Origin: Lophium mytilinum
Taxonomy: Eukaryota; Ascomycota; Dothideomycetes; Mytilinidiales; Mytilinidiaceae
Direction: 5' to 3'
DNA: 64,000 bases
Assembly (NCBI GenBank): GCA_010093605.1
Contig: MU004186.1
Coordinates: forward strand, 79,765-143,764
Part shown: piece after piece, positions 20,723-31,497 of the stretch
Numbering within the stretch: the first letter of the stretch is position 1
Layout of the letters: each line of letters begins with the position of its first letter
The notes under the pieces: model-generated
Database searches by the model: none
Seen by the model: only the letters and a program-made list of their open reading frames with translations
Told to the model about the DNA's origin: nothing
Translations under genes and position numbers: made by a program

Positions 20723-21855
20723 ATGTATCTCAGTACTTTCATATCACTCTGGGCCTTCCTTGCAGGTCCTTGCGCTTGCGCTGCTTGGCTTCGGACCGCC
20801 CCAGATGTCAGCCCTTTCGATATAAGCTACATAGTAAGCAACCCTTCAAAACGAACGCTACGACGGGGAATACCTCCTTACTAACATCCCACCCAAAGAA
20901 CGAAATCGGCCTCCCCACCGTCGCCGACCTCATCGCCTACAATGGCACCAATGATGGCGCCGGCATCAAAAGCTACTGGTTCATCAGCTTCCTCAGTCTC
21001 GAGAACGGCCACGACTATTACCTGCTGCACAGCACCTCCAATGGCGGCCCCGGCAAACTAGCAACCTCCATCTCCCTCATGGACATCACAGCGAAGACCT
21101 ACTCCGGCCGCACCTGGTCGCGCCCCGGCCAGCTCTCCACCACCAAAGCCGACTCCCTCTCCCCAGACTTCCTCCACCTCTACGCCACCACCGAGGACAA
21201 CTACTCCGAGTACAAAGCGGTCAGCGTAGTGCCCGCGTTCCCATTCAACCTCACGCACACGCCCAAGGGCGCCGGCTCGTACCAAGCCGGCGCGGGGACG
21301 TACATCTGGGGCGGTCTGCGCTGCTGGGCGTGGGACGCACCGGAAGCCCTAACCACCGGGACGCTGACCATCGATGGCAAAGACGTCGCAGTGATCCCCG
21401 AGAAGTCGATCACGTGGATGGACTGGCAGTACGGGCCCGGGTACGCCGTCGAGGGGTGGTACTCGTTTGTGATCGCCCTCACCAACGGCGTCAAGATCAC
21501 CACCATGACGACGTACCCGACGCCCAAGTACCCGTCCGGCAGCGTCGCGACGCTCGGCTTCCCGGACGGCCACCACGAGGTGTACGCCCTGGACCGCGAT
21601 TTCCACCCCAGCGACCCGTGGGTCTCGCCGGATACGAATGTGACGTACTATAAGTCGTATCAGGTGAATGTTCCGGCGAAGGGGATCTCGTTGAATGTGA
21701 GCTTGGCGATGGAGGGAGGGGAGTTGTATAATCCAGATACTGAGGGCATCATCATAGCAGATACGTTTTCGTATTTTGCGGGGACGTATGAGGGGTTGCC
21801 GATCACGGGTTGGGGTAATGCGGAGCGTATGTCTGGGGATAGCCCAAATGTGTAG
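20723..21855 (+). CDS. secreted AttH/CrtC-like lipocalin-fold protein
   Basis: Two exons, 20723-20833 and 20899-21855, with a 65-nt intron (GTAAGC, branch TACTAAC, acceptor CAAAG), give 355 aa. The true start is the ATG at 20723: it yields a signal peptide (MYLSTFISLWAFLAGPCACA) that any internal start would lose. The body resembles fungal proteins of the AttH / hydroxyneurosporene-synthase group, which includes secreted kievitone hydratase and the lipocalin-type Diels-Alderases of polyketide clusters. Seen are the WFISFL strand near the start, WGGLRCWAWDAP in the middle, WMDWQYGPG followed by GWYSFVIALTNGVKITTM, and a C-terminal strand pair with EGLPITGWGNAER. Several N-x-S/T sites fit secretion. 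No polyketide or peptide synthetase lies in this window, so an extracellular hydratase-like role is more likely than a cluster cyclase, but the substrate is unknown. Confidence 0.75.
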
Positions 21856-21976
21856 AGGGAGACGATAAACCTATCTATTTACGAGTACATGGTATCATGA
21901 AAGGCCTTGAAATGGCTGTGTCTGCAATTAGAACACTTATGAATCGTATTTACAGTATTTTTATACAAGCGTGCGA

Positions 21977-24900
21977 CTACACGCTTCCAGACGAGTGTTG
22001 CAACGACGTTATTGGTTGCTCCCAAACAGGCCTCGAGCGCAAAGGCTCGGTAAACCGGGTCTTTTGACGTTGTCTTTGAGGTAGTTTCGGACGACGCTTG
22101 AACGAGTTTAGACGCTTGAACCAGTATGGACGCTGGAACGAGTATAGACGCTTGTAAAAGTATAGCTCCCTCGTCTGAAACCTTGTTGGAGATCGTCCTG
22201 AGCGCTTACGGCTCACGACCACGTCCGTCTGACGTTCGTTGCGCCTGCGATATATCCTCTTCAACTTGGGTACGTGATGACTAGCATGAATTCGCCGGAC
22301 GACTCCGCGTGGATATGGCGCCCTCAATGTGGTTATTACGTTCACCAACTGATTGCCCAGTATATTTGTTCGCCACAGCTGCAGATTGACTCGAGTCTCG
22401 CAGTTAGCAATCCAAGGTTCAAAAAATGAGTCCAGACTGGCCAAGCGGTCTTGGTACATTTCGTCCGGTAGAGACTGCAAAGCAAGTGTTTTCCTGGATT
22501 TCCTCCTGGCTTGCTTGAGATTGTCAATGAAATGCCGGTCTATGCGCATTTCGCCATCCAGTACATTCTGCACTACCCATTGGATGCCTCGGAGGTTGTT
22601 GATGCAACCATAAGCGTAGAGAAACATTGTCATAAACCTTATATCCACTGGCATCTCCCTCGCCCACGAGGACAGGTACACATCTATGAGTAATGTCACT
22701 GCTGCGCGAGGTTGCATCCGATGTACGAGATTGTGAGCTGCTACGACAGCGATGTAATGCGGTGGGGGCAGATTGCCTTCACTCCGATTCCGGAAACAGG
22801 CGAAGACTACATCATGAATCTCTCGAGAAGACATGTTCGAAGAGATTATGCGGTGGTGGAGGATTGGTGCTTGCGCTCTTCGAACATCCATTCCTAGTTC
22901 TTGAGCTCTATCGATGATAGGCGCAGCCTTCGAAGCATCGCCGTTGAAGCTTCGAAGAGCGGCTTCAACTGCCACTTCCATGGCGACCTGACTACCCAGA
23001 AGTCCCTTATCCAGGAGCCGACTATAGTGGTTCACCACTTCCTCGTGCTTTCCTTGGTTCAAGGCAAGAGTCATGGTCGCTTCAAGGCCATCCCCGTATA
23101 GCGTAGACGACGCGTTCTTAGCAGCCTGATCAACATTTGCTATCTGTCTCTCGAGCTTGTTCGCATACACCAGAGATGGTGAAACTTTAGCCAATCTCTC
23201 AAGCTGTGTGAGACCTTCTCGTATGGCGCTTTCTTCGATGGCATCTATCTCGAGGCCGTTTTTCTCGAAATCATCTTCTTCGAGGACAGCTTCTCTGGTA
23301 GGACTCTCCTCAGTAATATGGTATTTCGTGTGATGCTTCGTGACATGGTCCTGTAAATCGTGTACTTCAGCTACGTCTCGTCCAGAGACATCATTAAGCT
23401 CTTTGCGTCCGCCTTCAGCCTTGGCTGCGCGTTTGGTCTTAATATGGAAAGACATGGAAGCCTGCAGCAAGGGAACAATCCTGTCCGAAAGCAAGCCTTC
23501 ACGGCGCCGAGTGCCTTTCTGTTTCCATGCTGAAGACTGGCGAACTCGGTCTATCGAACCCAGTTTGTGTGCAAGTTGAAGAAGTAGTCCATGGGGCGGT
23601 CGGTGTGTGAAAAAGAAGCGTCGAAGAATTCCGACAGCAGTCCGCGTGGTAACCGAGACTTGAAACCCTTTGGCCCATAAATATCGAACCCATTCATCAA
23701 TCGCGTCAACCCGTGAATCTTTGGTGAGTGCGTCTACTACGAGGTCCAACGTTCTTTGATTTGGGATTAGTAAATGCTTTTCAATGGCGTGGGTAACAAA
23801 AGCTTGTGTTGCTTCAGAGTCATGGTCCTTCATGTAATCCTTGAGGACGGAGTTGAAAACCGTCTCAGTGAACATGGGAATAGAAGCAAGAAGGTCCGCT
23901 TGATGAGCGTCCTCTAGAACCTTTTCTAAAATGTTCCATCGAGCTTGGCCGGCAAGATATACCAGCATATCCGCTACAGTATCTGGGGATCGTTCAGCCC
24001 ATTCTGACGGTGATATGTTTTGCTGGTTCTTCAGAGCCAACCGCCGTATGGAGATCATTTCGCGCGAGATAGTCCTCAAGGGAAGGCTCCCAAACCCAGC
24101 ACGTGCTTTTATGTCCTGTGCTAATGATTCCACCGACTCAACATTTCGAGTCTCTCTCCAACAGCGTCGGAGCAGCTCTGGCAAAGATAGAAGACATTTC
24201 TCGTTCACCCTAGCCTCAAGAAGAGGTTCGGGAAGAAACCCTTCGATAGAGTCCACTGCGACTGAATAGGGAGTATGCAAGGCAAGTGCCCAGCAAACTG
24301 CTGGACGAATGCTTCCGCGCGTTGAGGATTCGTAAAATTTGGGATCGTCGCGGTGCTTCTGAAATAAATCGACAATCGGGCCATAGTCGTGGTTGTTTCC
24401 GTAAGCTTGTACCAGCAGTTTGCCCAAGGAGCCTATGCTTTCCTTGTGGAATCGTTCAAACCAATCGTACATCTGGCGAACAACTTCGACTGATCTGTCT
24501 GTGAGACCGTACGTTGCAATTTTCCAAGCTAAATGCATTGCAGGCATTGTTGGCATAACTACTGTCTCCTCTTTACTCGGTGTTACATTGGAAGTGAAGA
24601 GACTAGCAGCCTCAGTAACAAGGCGCTTCGCCAACAAGTAATTACACCGCTTTGGGATCTGCTGCAACCAGAGGGTCTTGTAATTTGATAATGACAAAAT
24701 GTCTTGCAACAGCTTATCAGCCATCTGGTCTTCCACCGTCATATCGAAGGCCTTCTTGTAGAAGTGGTTTATAGACTCGACGTTGCTAATGCTAGAGGAC
24801 TTGTCGCAAGCTTCCGGAATCAGTAAGACGGCCTGTTTTTCTTGGGATCCGATTAGATATTGTAAAACAGCGTGGTGCGCTTGCTTTCTCCAACGATCTT

Positions 24901-26542
24901 CAAAAGACTTGAAAGAAATGATCTCTTTTAGTAGCTTGTTGTCTTCTCGTTCTTTTGGCGACGTCTTCAACACAGTGTCGAAAAAGGTGTCCAGTGAGAT
25001 TTTTCCTGGCGAGGTTGCCGCTGTGCGATCCTTTCCGAAGGTCACCAAGAGTACTTGATAGGCATCGTCCTCTCGAGATGTCCACAGGAGGTTTGTTACA
25101 GCTTGGCGTATAAGCTCAAGTACTGGAGGGGTTAGGCAGTCCCACTTTCGTAATCGACGGGATAACGCAACTACAGAATTGCACAGGGGCTTCTCTACAA
25201 CCAGTTCAAGAAGAACGATAGCTACGTCTGGCACAAGAGATGCTTTAGAGGATATTCCAAAGTCTGCATTGGCCGGGAAACGCTCCAGAAAAAAGTCGAC
25301 AACTTGCCCCAGCGCCTGGGCCTTTAGATCCTTAATTGCGATTCTTTTCAGATCAAGGCCTTCTTTATCGAGCGAAAAGGGAGCAAGGCGTTTCAATAAC
25401 GAAGCCATCGTCGCGTCTGATCCTAGGCGATCAGCCTTATACCAAATACAAAATTGTGTTAACGCTGAGCCGAGATGCTTAGCATTCGCGATTCTCTTCG
25501 CCCTTCGAAGGAGTGGTCTCTGGAGTGCCTGGTCTTGAAGAGAGTCTGGGTGGAGCTGGTTTCGTGAAGGCGATCTCGGCACAGAATCCTGCAGCTGAGA
25601 CATGATATTCAGCGCGGGCGAAGCTTGGGTAGACATGGAGCGTCTGTAAGCCGGAACTTGCCTGGGGAAGCCTCTCGGTGATGAATGCGAGTTGATCTGT
25701 AGCGTCTCGAGAAAAGGGAGTCGGTTCATCACTTGATTTCTAGGCGGACTATCGACCAAGCAGGACTTGGGGGAGTTATCCCGGATTGTAGAGACACCTC
25801 GTCCTGATCCACGACCGTTGGGGCTCTGATCGCTCCCCTTGTCTCTTCTCGAGTGTGATGCTAATGCTGGTTGCCCAGACGTCTTGAAGTCATGATTCCT
25901 CTTCCGGCGTCGCTTATTCCCTATCTCCTTCGCTAGCTGGCTTTCATAAATCAGCTCTAGCTGGACTTCTCGGTTTATTCGATTTATAGCCTGTGCCTTC
26001 CGGGAATCGTTCGCATGACCTTTCTCGGCAATCGAGTATCCATATCCATACCTAGGATGCAGCCATTGGTTCGTGTTATTACTCGATTTCACTGCGCTCT
26101 GTGCTTCCAACGAAGATGTTCCGGTGGCGGGAGAGGCTTCCGACGCTGGCTCAACCCCAGCCAACGCTGCCACGAGCTCCCCATTGTACTCGTCCTCGAT
26201 CTCGGGTATCAATCGGGCTCGTCGACGTTGCCCGGTTGCTCGCGCGTAGGCCTTGTCGATTTCGGAGACTGAAAGGGGGTGAGGTCGCGGCGATTCGAAA
26301 GGAAGCTCGGGAGGGTCTTCGTTGCGGAGGCTGGCGATAGCCACGTTATGAAGGTGTCTGCGATATGCTGACACAATCTGGCCTCTCTCGATGATCTGCT
26401 TGCAAATACAGATCCGCCTGCGTCTTTCTTCGAACAGGAGAAGTGATGCGCCGGTGGTGACACCTAGAGAGCCGTATAGCGCAGCTTGTCTGAGGGCCGA
26501 GAGAGCGCCATTCGAAGGAGCTCGCGGGGCGGAAGCGGGCAT
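21977..26542 (-). CDS. large PPR-like helical-repeat protein, probably mitochondrial
   Basis: A single uninterrupted frame of 1,521 residues from the ATG at 26542. The N-terminus (MPASAPRAPSNGALSALRQA) is basic, Ala/Ser-rich and free of acids, fitting a mitochondrial presequence, and is followed by a short hydrophobic stretch. Residues about 60-350 are polar and probably disordered. From about 350 onward the protein is almost all alpha-helix, with helix pairs of pentatricopeptide type: around residue 880 (WNILEKVLEDAHQADLLAS) and again near residues 1190-1340 (LNQGKHEEVVNHYSRLLDKG). Fungal PPR proteins bind mitochondrial transcripts for processing or translation; that role is inferred. The C-terminus is strongly basic and contains four 6-residue repeats (FYKRLYS-like). 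The gene is flanked by 0.1 kb on one side and about 0.5 kb on the other. Confidence 0.75.
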   Translation of the reverse strand: MPASAPRAPSNGALSALRQAALYGSLGVTTGASLLLFEERRRRICICKQIIERGQIVSAYRRHLHNVAIASLRNEDPPELPFESPRPHPLSVSEIDKAYARATGQRRRARLIPEIEDEYNGELVAALAGVEPASEASPATGTSSLEAQSAVKSSNNTNQWLHPRYGYGYSIAEKGHANDSRKAQAINRINREVQLELIYESQLAKEIGNKRRRKRNHDFKTSGQPALASHSRRDKGSDQSPNGRGSGRGVSTIRDNSPKSCLVDSPPRNQVMNRLPFLETLQINSHSSPRGFPRQVPAYRRSMSTQASPALNIMSQLQDSVPRSPSRNQLHPDSLQDQALQRPLLRRAKRIANAKHLGSALTQFCIWYKADRLGSDATMASLLKRLAPFSLDKEGLDLKRIAIKDLKAQALGQVVDFFLERFPANADFGISSKASLVPDVAIVLLELVVEKPLCNSVVALSRRLRKWDCLTPPVLELIRQAVTNLLWTSREDDAYQVLLVTFGKDRTAATSPGKISLDTFFDTVLKTSPKEREDNKLLKEIISFKSFEDRWRKQAHHAVLQYLIGSQEKQAVLLIPEACDKSSSISNVESINHFYKKAFDMTVEDQMADKLLQDILSLSNYKTLWLQQIPKRCNYLLAKRLVTEAASLFTSNVTPSKEETVVMPTMPAMHLAWKIATYGLTDRSVEVVRQMYDWFERFHKESIGSLGKLLVQAYGNNHDYGPIVDLFQKHRDDPKFYESSTRGSIRPAVCWALALHTPYSVAVDSIEGFLPEPLLEARVNEKCLLSLPELLRRCWRETRNVESVESLAQDIKARAGFGSLPLRTISREMISIRRLALKNQQNISPSEWAERSPDTVADMLVYLAGQARWNILEKVLEDAHQADLLASIPMFTETVFNSVLKDYMKDHDSEATQAFVTHAIEKHLLIPNQRTLDLVVDALTKDSRVDAIDEWVRYLWAKGFQVSVTTRTAVGILRRFFFTHRPPHGLLLQLAHKLGSIDRVRQSSAWKQKGTRRREGLLSDRIVPLLQASMSFHIKTKRAAKAEGGRKELNDVSGRDVAEVHDLQDHVTKHHTKYHITEESPTREAVLEEDDFEKNGLEIDAIEESAIREGLTQLERLAKVSPSLVYANKLERQIANVDQAAKNASSTLYGDGLEATMTLALNQGKHEEVVNHYSRLLDKGLLGSQVAMEVAVEAALRSFNGDASKAAPIIDRAQELGMDVRRAQAPILHHRIISSNMSSREIHDVVFACFRNRSEGNLPPPHYIAVVAAHNLVHRMQPRAAVTLLIDVYLSSWAREMPVDIRFMTMFLYAYGCINNLRGIQWVVQNVLDGEMRIDRHFIDNLKQARRKSRKTLALQSLPDEMYQDRLASLDSFFEPWIANCETRVNLQLWRTNILGNQLVNVITTLRAPYPRGVVRRIHASHHVPKLKRIYRRRNERQTDVVVSRKRSGRSPTRFQTRELYFYKRLYSFQRPYWFKRLNSFKRRPKLPQRQRQKTRFTEPLRSRPVWEQPITSLQHSSGSV
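22093..22164 (-). repeat. coding minisatellite, four 18-bp units
   Basis: On the plus strand four adjacent units begin GACGCTTG or GACGCTGG and end AGTTTA, AGTATG or AGTATA, each 18 bases. They encode the basic aromatic repeats (KRLYSF, QRPYWF, KRLNSF, KRR) at the end of the PPR-like protein. Because the unit is a multiple of three, changes in copy number would keep the frame. Confidence 0.8.
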
Positions 26543-27029
26543 GGGCGGCGAGTGTAAGGTAGCACTGACGGTTCCTGCTCATGGTGGAGGCCATGGGAGC
26601 ATTGTAGTAGGCGTCAATGGGGATCGTCAGCGTGGAGGTGGAACGCGGAGGTTTGGTTTGCAGATGTCGAACCACCGAGCGAGTCATGTTATCAACGTCA
26701 CGTGACGAGTGATTACGGCATTACCTAGTGTTGTATAAGAAATCCACTGGCATGGAGTCAAACATGAGTTGCAAGCTTTGAGGATTGTTGGAATACCAAC
26801 GTCATCTCTTCAGCACCGTTGTCTTTTTCCATGTTCTATGTGGCTTGATTCCGCTAACGAGGTGGGTAGACGGTCAGAAAACAGATCACGGCTATCAGCT
26901 TGTAAGATAACGCAACGGCTTTGTGAGCTATAGAGTCTTAATCAAGAAATCAACAAGATCGGTCTCATACTATTCGCTAATATGTTCGCAGATATACCTA
27001 GTAATAGCATAGCCTCTATATCGGTGACC

Positions 27030-28324
27030 TCACTGCAAGTAGAAATCGGCCACCTCATTCCCATACCACTTGCGGCCCACATCTTCATGACTGCGGATCC
27101 ACTTCCGAAGTTGAGACTCCCCAAGACTATCCCACCGAGGATCGAGAAAGCTGGCGACTGTGTTACTGCTACTCGCTTCGTTTGACTCTTTTCGCAATTT
27201 TCGAACTGACTCCGGAATATACGTTCGTACTTCTGAAACGGTCAGATCGAGGGGAAGCCCCTGGAAGAATGGGATAGAATATCTTGGCTTTGACATCGAA
27301 CTGGGTGCCTGAACTCCGTCATATTGATTATAGTCAGTAGTTGGTCGTTTAGTGCGGCTCGTCGCTTGCCAAAACAGGGCTACGAACCGATACTCGATGC
27401 ACAGTTGCCTTGACAGCGCCCTCTGTTGCGGCTTCAAAAGCATTCCCGAAATTGACGACAAATGTGCCCCCAATAGGCGGAGCTTGAACCCAGTCTCCCT
27501 TGGCATTAACAACCTCTAGTCCTTCTTCTTGGCCGACTTGATACAAGAAAGTCAACCAGCCACTAGAGTCTTTGTGAGCACCTACTCCTTGACCTCGATA
27601 TTGTCCTGTACTAGGTGGATATTTGATGAGTTTGATGCGATGCTGCGGAGGCATGTATTTCCCATTCTTGGCAGAATGCTGAGCAGTCTTGGGTAAGAAG
27701 AAGTCGTCGAAAGTTCCCAGTGGTATACCAAACGCCTCTTCTACGAGATGGACGAAGCGATACGAGAGTGCTTGGAGTGCATCGTGGTAACTTCTAGTCG
27801 TCAGTCTCTGGAGTGGCGCTTTGTATAGGCAGATGCTCTGACTTGGTAAAGGCTTCTCGAAAGTTCGGTATTAAGTCTTCACGTGGCCACTGATTGGGCC
27901 CACGCAGACGCCAATACATCTTCGTGAGATCTCTACTAGTCTTCTCGTTTGAGATTCCAGATTCCCCAGTCTCTCGCCATATCACGGGCAGGTCAGTAGC
28001 GAGATCAAACTGCTCTCGGAGATCCTTCTTCCCTAAAGTAGATTCTTCTGCAAAGCCGCTGTAGCCTAGAAAGTGCGGAGAGTTTAGTTTCGACAGCGCA
28101 GCTTTTGCTTCGTCGGGTTGATCAAAAAGCTGTGGAAGTCTTGACACCAGACTGCTTATTGTGCCTTCTGGGACGCCATGATTCTGAATATAAAGAAAGC
28201 CAACGTTAAAAAGTGCATCGTGGAGTTGCTTTAAGAGAAGGGGTTTCTTCGACGGGTCGTCTGCATAGGAGAGATCTAGGATAGGGATAGAAGAAACTTG
28301 CGGAGATGTGACCTCGCACGTCAT
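27030..28324 (-). CDS. 2-oxoglutarate/Fe(II)-dependent oxygenase, isopenicillin-N-synthase-like
   Basis: Three exons: 28324-27843, 27793-27388 and 27308-27030. The introns are 49 nt (GTCAGA...GACTAG, branch ACTGAC) and 79 nt (GTTCGT...TTCAG); frame holds through both and gives 388 aa. The DIOX_N part starts IPILDLSYADD and contains the GFLYIQNHGV motif. The double-stranded beta-helix domain has the iron ligands H and D in GVGAHKDSSGW, the distal H in ATVHRV, and the 2OG-binding R-x-S in RYSIPFF. Members hydroxylate or desaturate small molecules; the substrate cannot be read from the sequence and there is no biosynthetic cluster around it. Cytosolic. It is divergent from ATG3 with 341 bases between the start codons. 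Confidence 0.92.
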
Positions 28325-28665
28325 GTTCTGATCGATTGTAACAGGACGTTTGGAGATGACTTAAAGCACCACATGCAGGTGCGAAAGGGGGAAAGCAAGA
28401 GAGAAAAGAGGGTACAAAGGGTCAGTTGATGGTATGAGTACACGTGCCTGAGTAGGACGATTCAAGACGTCGAGTTGTGAAGATGGTGATGGTGAGCAGA
28501 TGACTCGAGGTACCAAGTACATGTGGCATGTGGCTGTGAATGCGCTAATCCCTGTCCAGTGGCAGGCAACCCCTCCATCCCCTCCTCCACCTAGGTAGGT
28601 ACCTACAACCTCCAATATCATCCTCAACAATCACAAACGCCCCCAGCACCACAGCTTTAACCACC
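28325..28665. promoter_or_regulatory. divergent intergenic region, oxygenase / ATG3
   Basis: Contains both 5' leaders. A CCTAGGTAGGTACCTAC stretch near 28590-28606 is locally palindromic (TAGGTACCTA) and could be a binding site or simple chance; no known operator is recognised. Confidence 0.35.
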
Positions 28666-29842
28666 ATGGCCTACAACTTTGTTCGCTCCTACATAGACAC
28701 CTTCCGCGAGCGCACCGCTCAGATTTCCCACCAGTCGACCTTCCGCAACACCGGCCAGATCACACCAGAGGAGTTCGTGCTTGCGGGCGACTTCCTCGTC
28801 TTCAAGTTCCCCTCCTGGTCTTGGGCCGACGCTTCGCATCCCTCAAAGCGTGTCTCATATCTCCCCGACGGCAAGCAGTTCCTAGTAACACGAGGCGTGC
28901 CTTGCCATCGCCGGCTCGACGACAACTTCGCTGGAGAAGCAGGCCAGGATGAGACACTAGTGCGGGATGGCTTCGCTGCGGGAGAGGGCGAGCCAGACGA
29001 CGATGGTTGGTTGAGAACTGGGGGCATGGCAGCTAGCCAAGAGGCAAGAGTACGGGATGTACGGACAGTCGACGAGAGCGGGAATCTGGGAGAGGCGGGG
29101 GAGGATGAAGACGAGATTCCCGACATGGAGGATGACGACGATGAGGCCATCATCCGAGAACCGCAGTCTGGCGCTGGAACTGCAGCGTAAGTGACACTCG
29201 CAAAGAGTCTGGCGTTTGAGCTCTAATTCTAACAACACCTAGGCCGCTCCGCACTTACACGCTTTACATTTGCTACTCTGCGCACTACCGTACCCCGCGC
29301 CTCTACCTCTCTGGCTATGGGCCCTCCTCCGAACCACTCCGACCACAACAGATGATGGAGGACATTGTCGGGGACTACAAGGACAAGACAGTGACCATCG
29401 AGGACTTCCCATTCTTCGAAGCCGCCATCAAGACAGCCTCTGTACACCCTTGCAAACACGCGTCGGTCATGAAGGTCCTCCTCGATCGTGCAGATGCTGC
29501 CCTGAAGCTCCGACTGGCGAAGCTCAAGGCCGGAAAGGATGTCTCGAAGCTGGACAGCGGCATGGAGGGCCTTGTCGATGACACAAAGCTTTTGAAGCTA
29601 ACAGAACGGGCTAAGCATGCGGAAGGCGAGGATGGCGGTAAAGACAAGATGGGAGACGAGTGGGAAGTCCTAGAGGAGGGAGCAGATGACGAGGAGGTGG
29701 CCATCCGCGTGGACCAGTACCTCGTCGTATTTCTTAAGTTCATGGCTAGGTACGTTTCGCCCCCAAATACTATCTTACGACATGTACTAACCTCCGTAGT
29801 GTCACACCAGGCATCGAGCACGACTTCACGATGGGTGTATAG
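28666..29842 (+). CDS. ATG3: autophagy E2-like conjugating enzyme Atg3
   Basis: Transfers Atg8 from the E1 Atg7 to phosphatidylethanolamine. Three exons: 28666-29186, 29243-29749 and 29800-29842, with introns GTAAGT...ACCTAG (56 nt) and GTACGT...CCGTAG (50 nt, branch TACTAAC). The product is 356 aa. N-terminus: an amphipathic helix ([18 protein letters not shown]) and then [20 protein letters not shown], the Atg3 hallmark. An acidic flexible region follows ([16 protein letters not shown]). The E2 core carries [20 protein letters not shown] and the catalytic Cys244 in [10 protein letters not shown]. The handle region is long and holds a WEVL sequence at W314 that fits an Atg8-interacting motif, as in the yeast protein. 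The end, EHDFTMGV, is typical. The tiny third exon supplies the last about 14 residues. Confidence 0.96.
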
Positions 29843-30756
29843 ATTGAGCCCTATTGTGATCTTTTGGAAGCAGGAGTTTCAAGGCGCCCATGGGGGTGAC
29901 TGGTATGTCATGCTTTGTATCTGGCGGCGTTTGGGGACCCAGGCTGAGCGCAGTCATAGAATGGACACTACCTAGGTAGTCTTGGTGGACAACTGAAACT
30001 GCTTTTAGTAGGCCGATATTTCACATGCTATCTATCGCGACACTACTTTGCCCTGTGACCCCTCTCATCACATGACGTTTAGAGCTGCACTAGGGTAGTC
30101 ACCGTCTGAAGTCCCTCAATACAAATTCAGCAATGTGAAAGAGATGTAGCGAACTTCTTTGAGGGTCTGAAAAGTCGCTGCCCCATCTGACAGTGGACTT
30201 TCTTCTTGTACACTAACTTACCACCACCTGTGTTTAGATTTTGAATATATCATACTTTAGGGCTCAATTAGACTGTGTATTCGGATTCTTTGTTAGTTAG
30301 TAGAAGTTTATTCATTTTGGACTTTCATTTGGTAGGGCAAGGGAGATGTCATGGTCTACTCATGTCCTTTGACATCGAACAAATGAATGCGTTCTTATAC
30401 TGTCTTGATTGATCATTGATCTCTTGTTAGATACTACGTAATTGCAGCGCCGAGCTGCCGGTGCTGCTAAATTGTTGGTCATCCTAATGAATGATCCCTT
30501 TCAGGAATTCATGTATGGCAAAGCGTCCATCCAGACAGCACGCACCCGTTACCCGCTACCAGCTGAACAAATTCGAAAATTCCCACCAATGCAAATGCTC
30601 CGTTCGAGTCCTAAATCGCCCATTTCCCAATTCCTTTTCCAATGCCTGCCTCGGCTCCCTTCCATGCCAATGAAAACGCCTCGTAAATCACCCCAAGCTC
30701 CAGTAGATGTCGTGACCAGGTCGTAGTTCGAGTCTCGCAGGGCGCTGGATGCTGGA
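29843..30756. other. intergenic, no gene seen
   Basis: 3' flank of ATG3 and of the convergent coiled-coil gene. No protein-like frame. A GTTCGAGTC stretch at 30727 resembles a tRNA B box but no tRNA fold could be built. Confidence 0.5.
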
Positions 30757-31497
30757 TCACATCTGCCCTATGGGGGCGCCCATGTTCATCGGCTGCTTCT
30801 TTTTCAGTAGTATCCCATCCGCCTCGATTTCCCTCCGATTCAACACTATCTCCACCGTCTCCGACTTCACGCGGACCTCAGCTTCAAGCGTGTCCTCGAC
30901 CCGTTCTTTCGCGATATCTGCCAGCCGCTCTCCGAGAGCGCGCAGACTTATGCCATCATCACTGCCGTCGCCAGGCGCAAGCGGCAGGGTGAGCGGCCCG
31001 TCGAGGTATTGCTCTGGCGTGGTCTCAGCTGTGGGCGAACGGTGCTCTGGTGGCGACCGGTGCTCTGGGGACGGCGAGCCAGGGATCATCGGCGTGTGGC
31101 CGGCATACATGAGGTTTGCCTTTGGGAGGGGCGAGTGCATCGGGGCGGGCTCGATGAAGACGGAGAGGGTGGATGTGTTCGGTTGAGCGGGGACGCTGCC
31201 GGACTGTACGGGCTTGGAGGGGTCGTCGTGATATTCGACTTTTGATTTGAACTTGAGGGGAGGGTGGGCACGCTTGTGGTCAGTTTTGCTGTGGTCATTG
31301 TTGGTGCCCGCGAGGAGTTCGTGGAGGCGGGCGACTTCTTTCTCGATTTCGGCGGCAGCGCGCAGGTGCTCTTGACGCAGGGCCTCCAGGGATGCAATGC
31401 GATCGTAGATCGGAGCGGCGGAGGGAGAGGAGACGTCGACGGCGGGCTGGGGCTCCATCTTAGGAAGTTCGATGGTGAACGCAGGCTTTGGGCGCAT
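30757..31497 (-). CDS. hypothetical coiled-coil protein
   Basis: From the ATG at 31497 (MRPKPAFTIELPKMEPQPAV) the frame gives 246 residues. The frame stays open upstream to about 31704 but has no ATG there, and a better upstream exon was not found. A strong coiled coil covers about residues 35-65 (YDRIASLEALRQEHLRAAAE and on to LHELLAG). A Pro/Ser-rich middle follows with a short repeat (EHRSPPEHRSP), and then a second helical segment (LRALGERLADIAKERVEDTL) and the ending VLNRREIEADGILLKKKQPM. No known domain recognised. The organisation suggests an adaptor or scaffold, which is inference only. Confidence 0.6.
   Translation of the reverse strand: MRPKPAFTIELPKMEPQPAVDVSSPSAAPIYDRIASLEALRQEHLRAAAEIEKEVARLHELLAGTNNDHSKTDHKRAHPPLKFKSKVEYHDDPSKPVQSGSVPAQPNTSTLSVFIEPAPMHSPLPKANLMYAGHTPMIPGSPSPEHRSPPEHRSPTAETTPEQYLDGPLTLPLAPGDGSDDGISLRALGERLADIAKERVEDTLEAEVRVKSETVEIVLNRREIEADGILLKKKQPMNMGAPIGQM

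Noticed and set aside
20770-20898. Reading of the AttH-like protein from an upstream in-frame start at 20770
   Set aside because: It would translate the intron and lose the signal peptide that begins at the ATG 20723. The TACTAAC branch site and AG acceptor support splicing.
30723-30735. GTTCGAGTC, a second B-box-like sequence
   Set aside because: The T stem does not pair and no cloverleaf could be drawn from the 70 bases before it.
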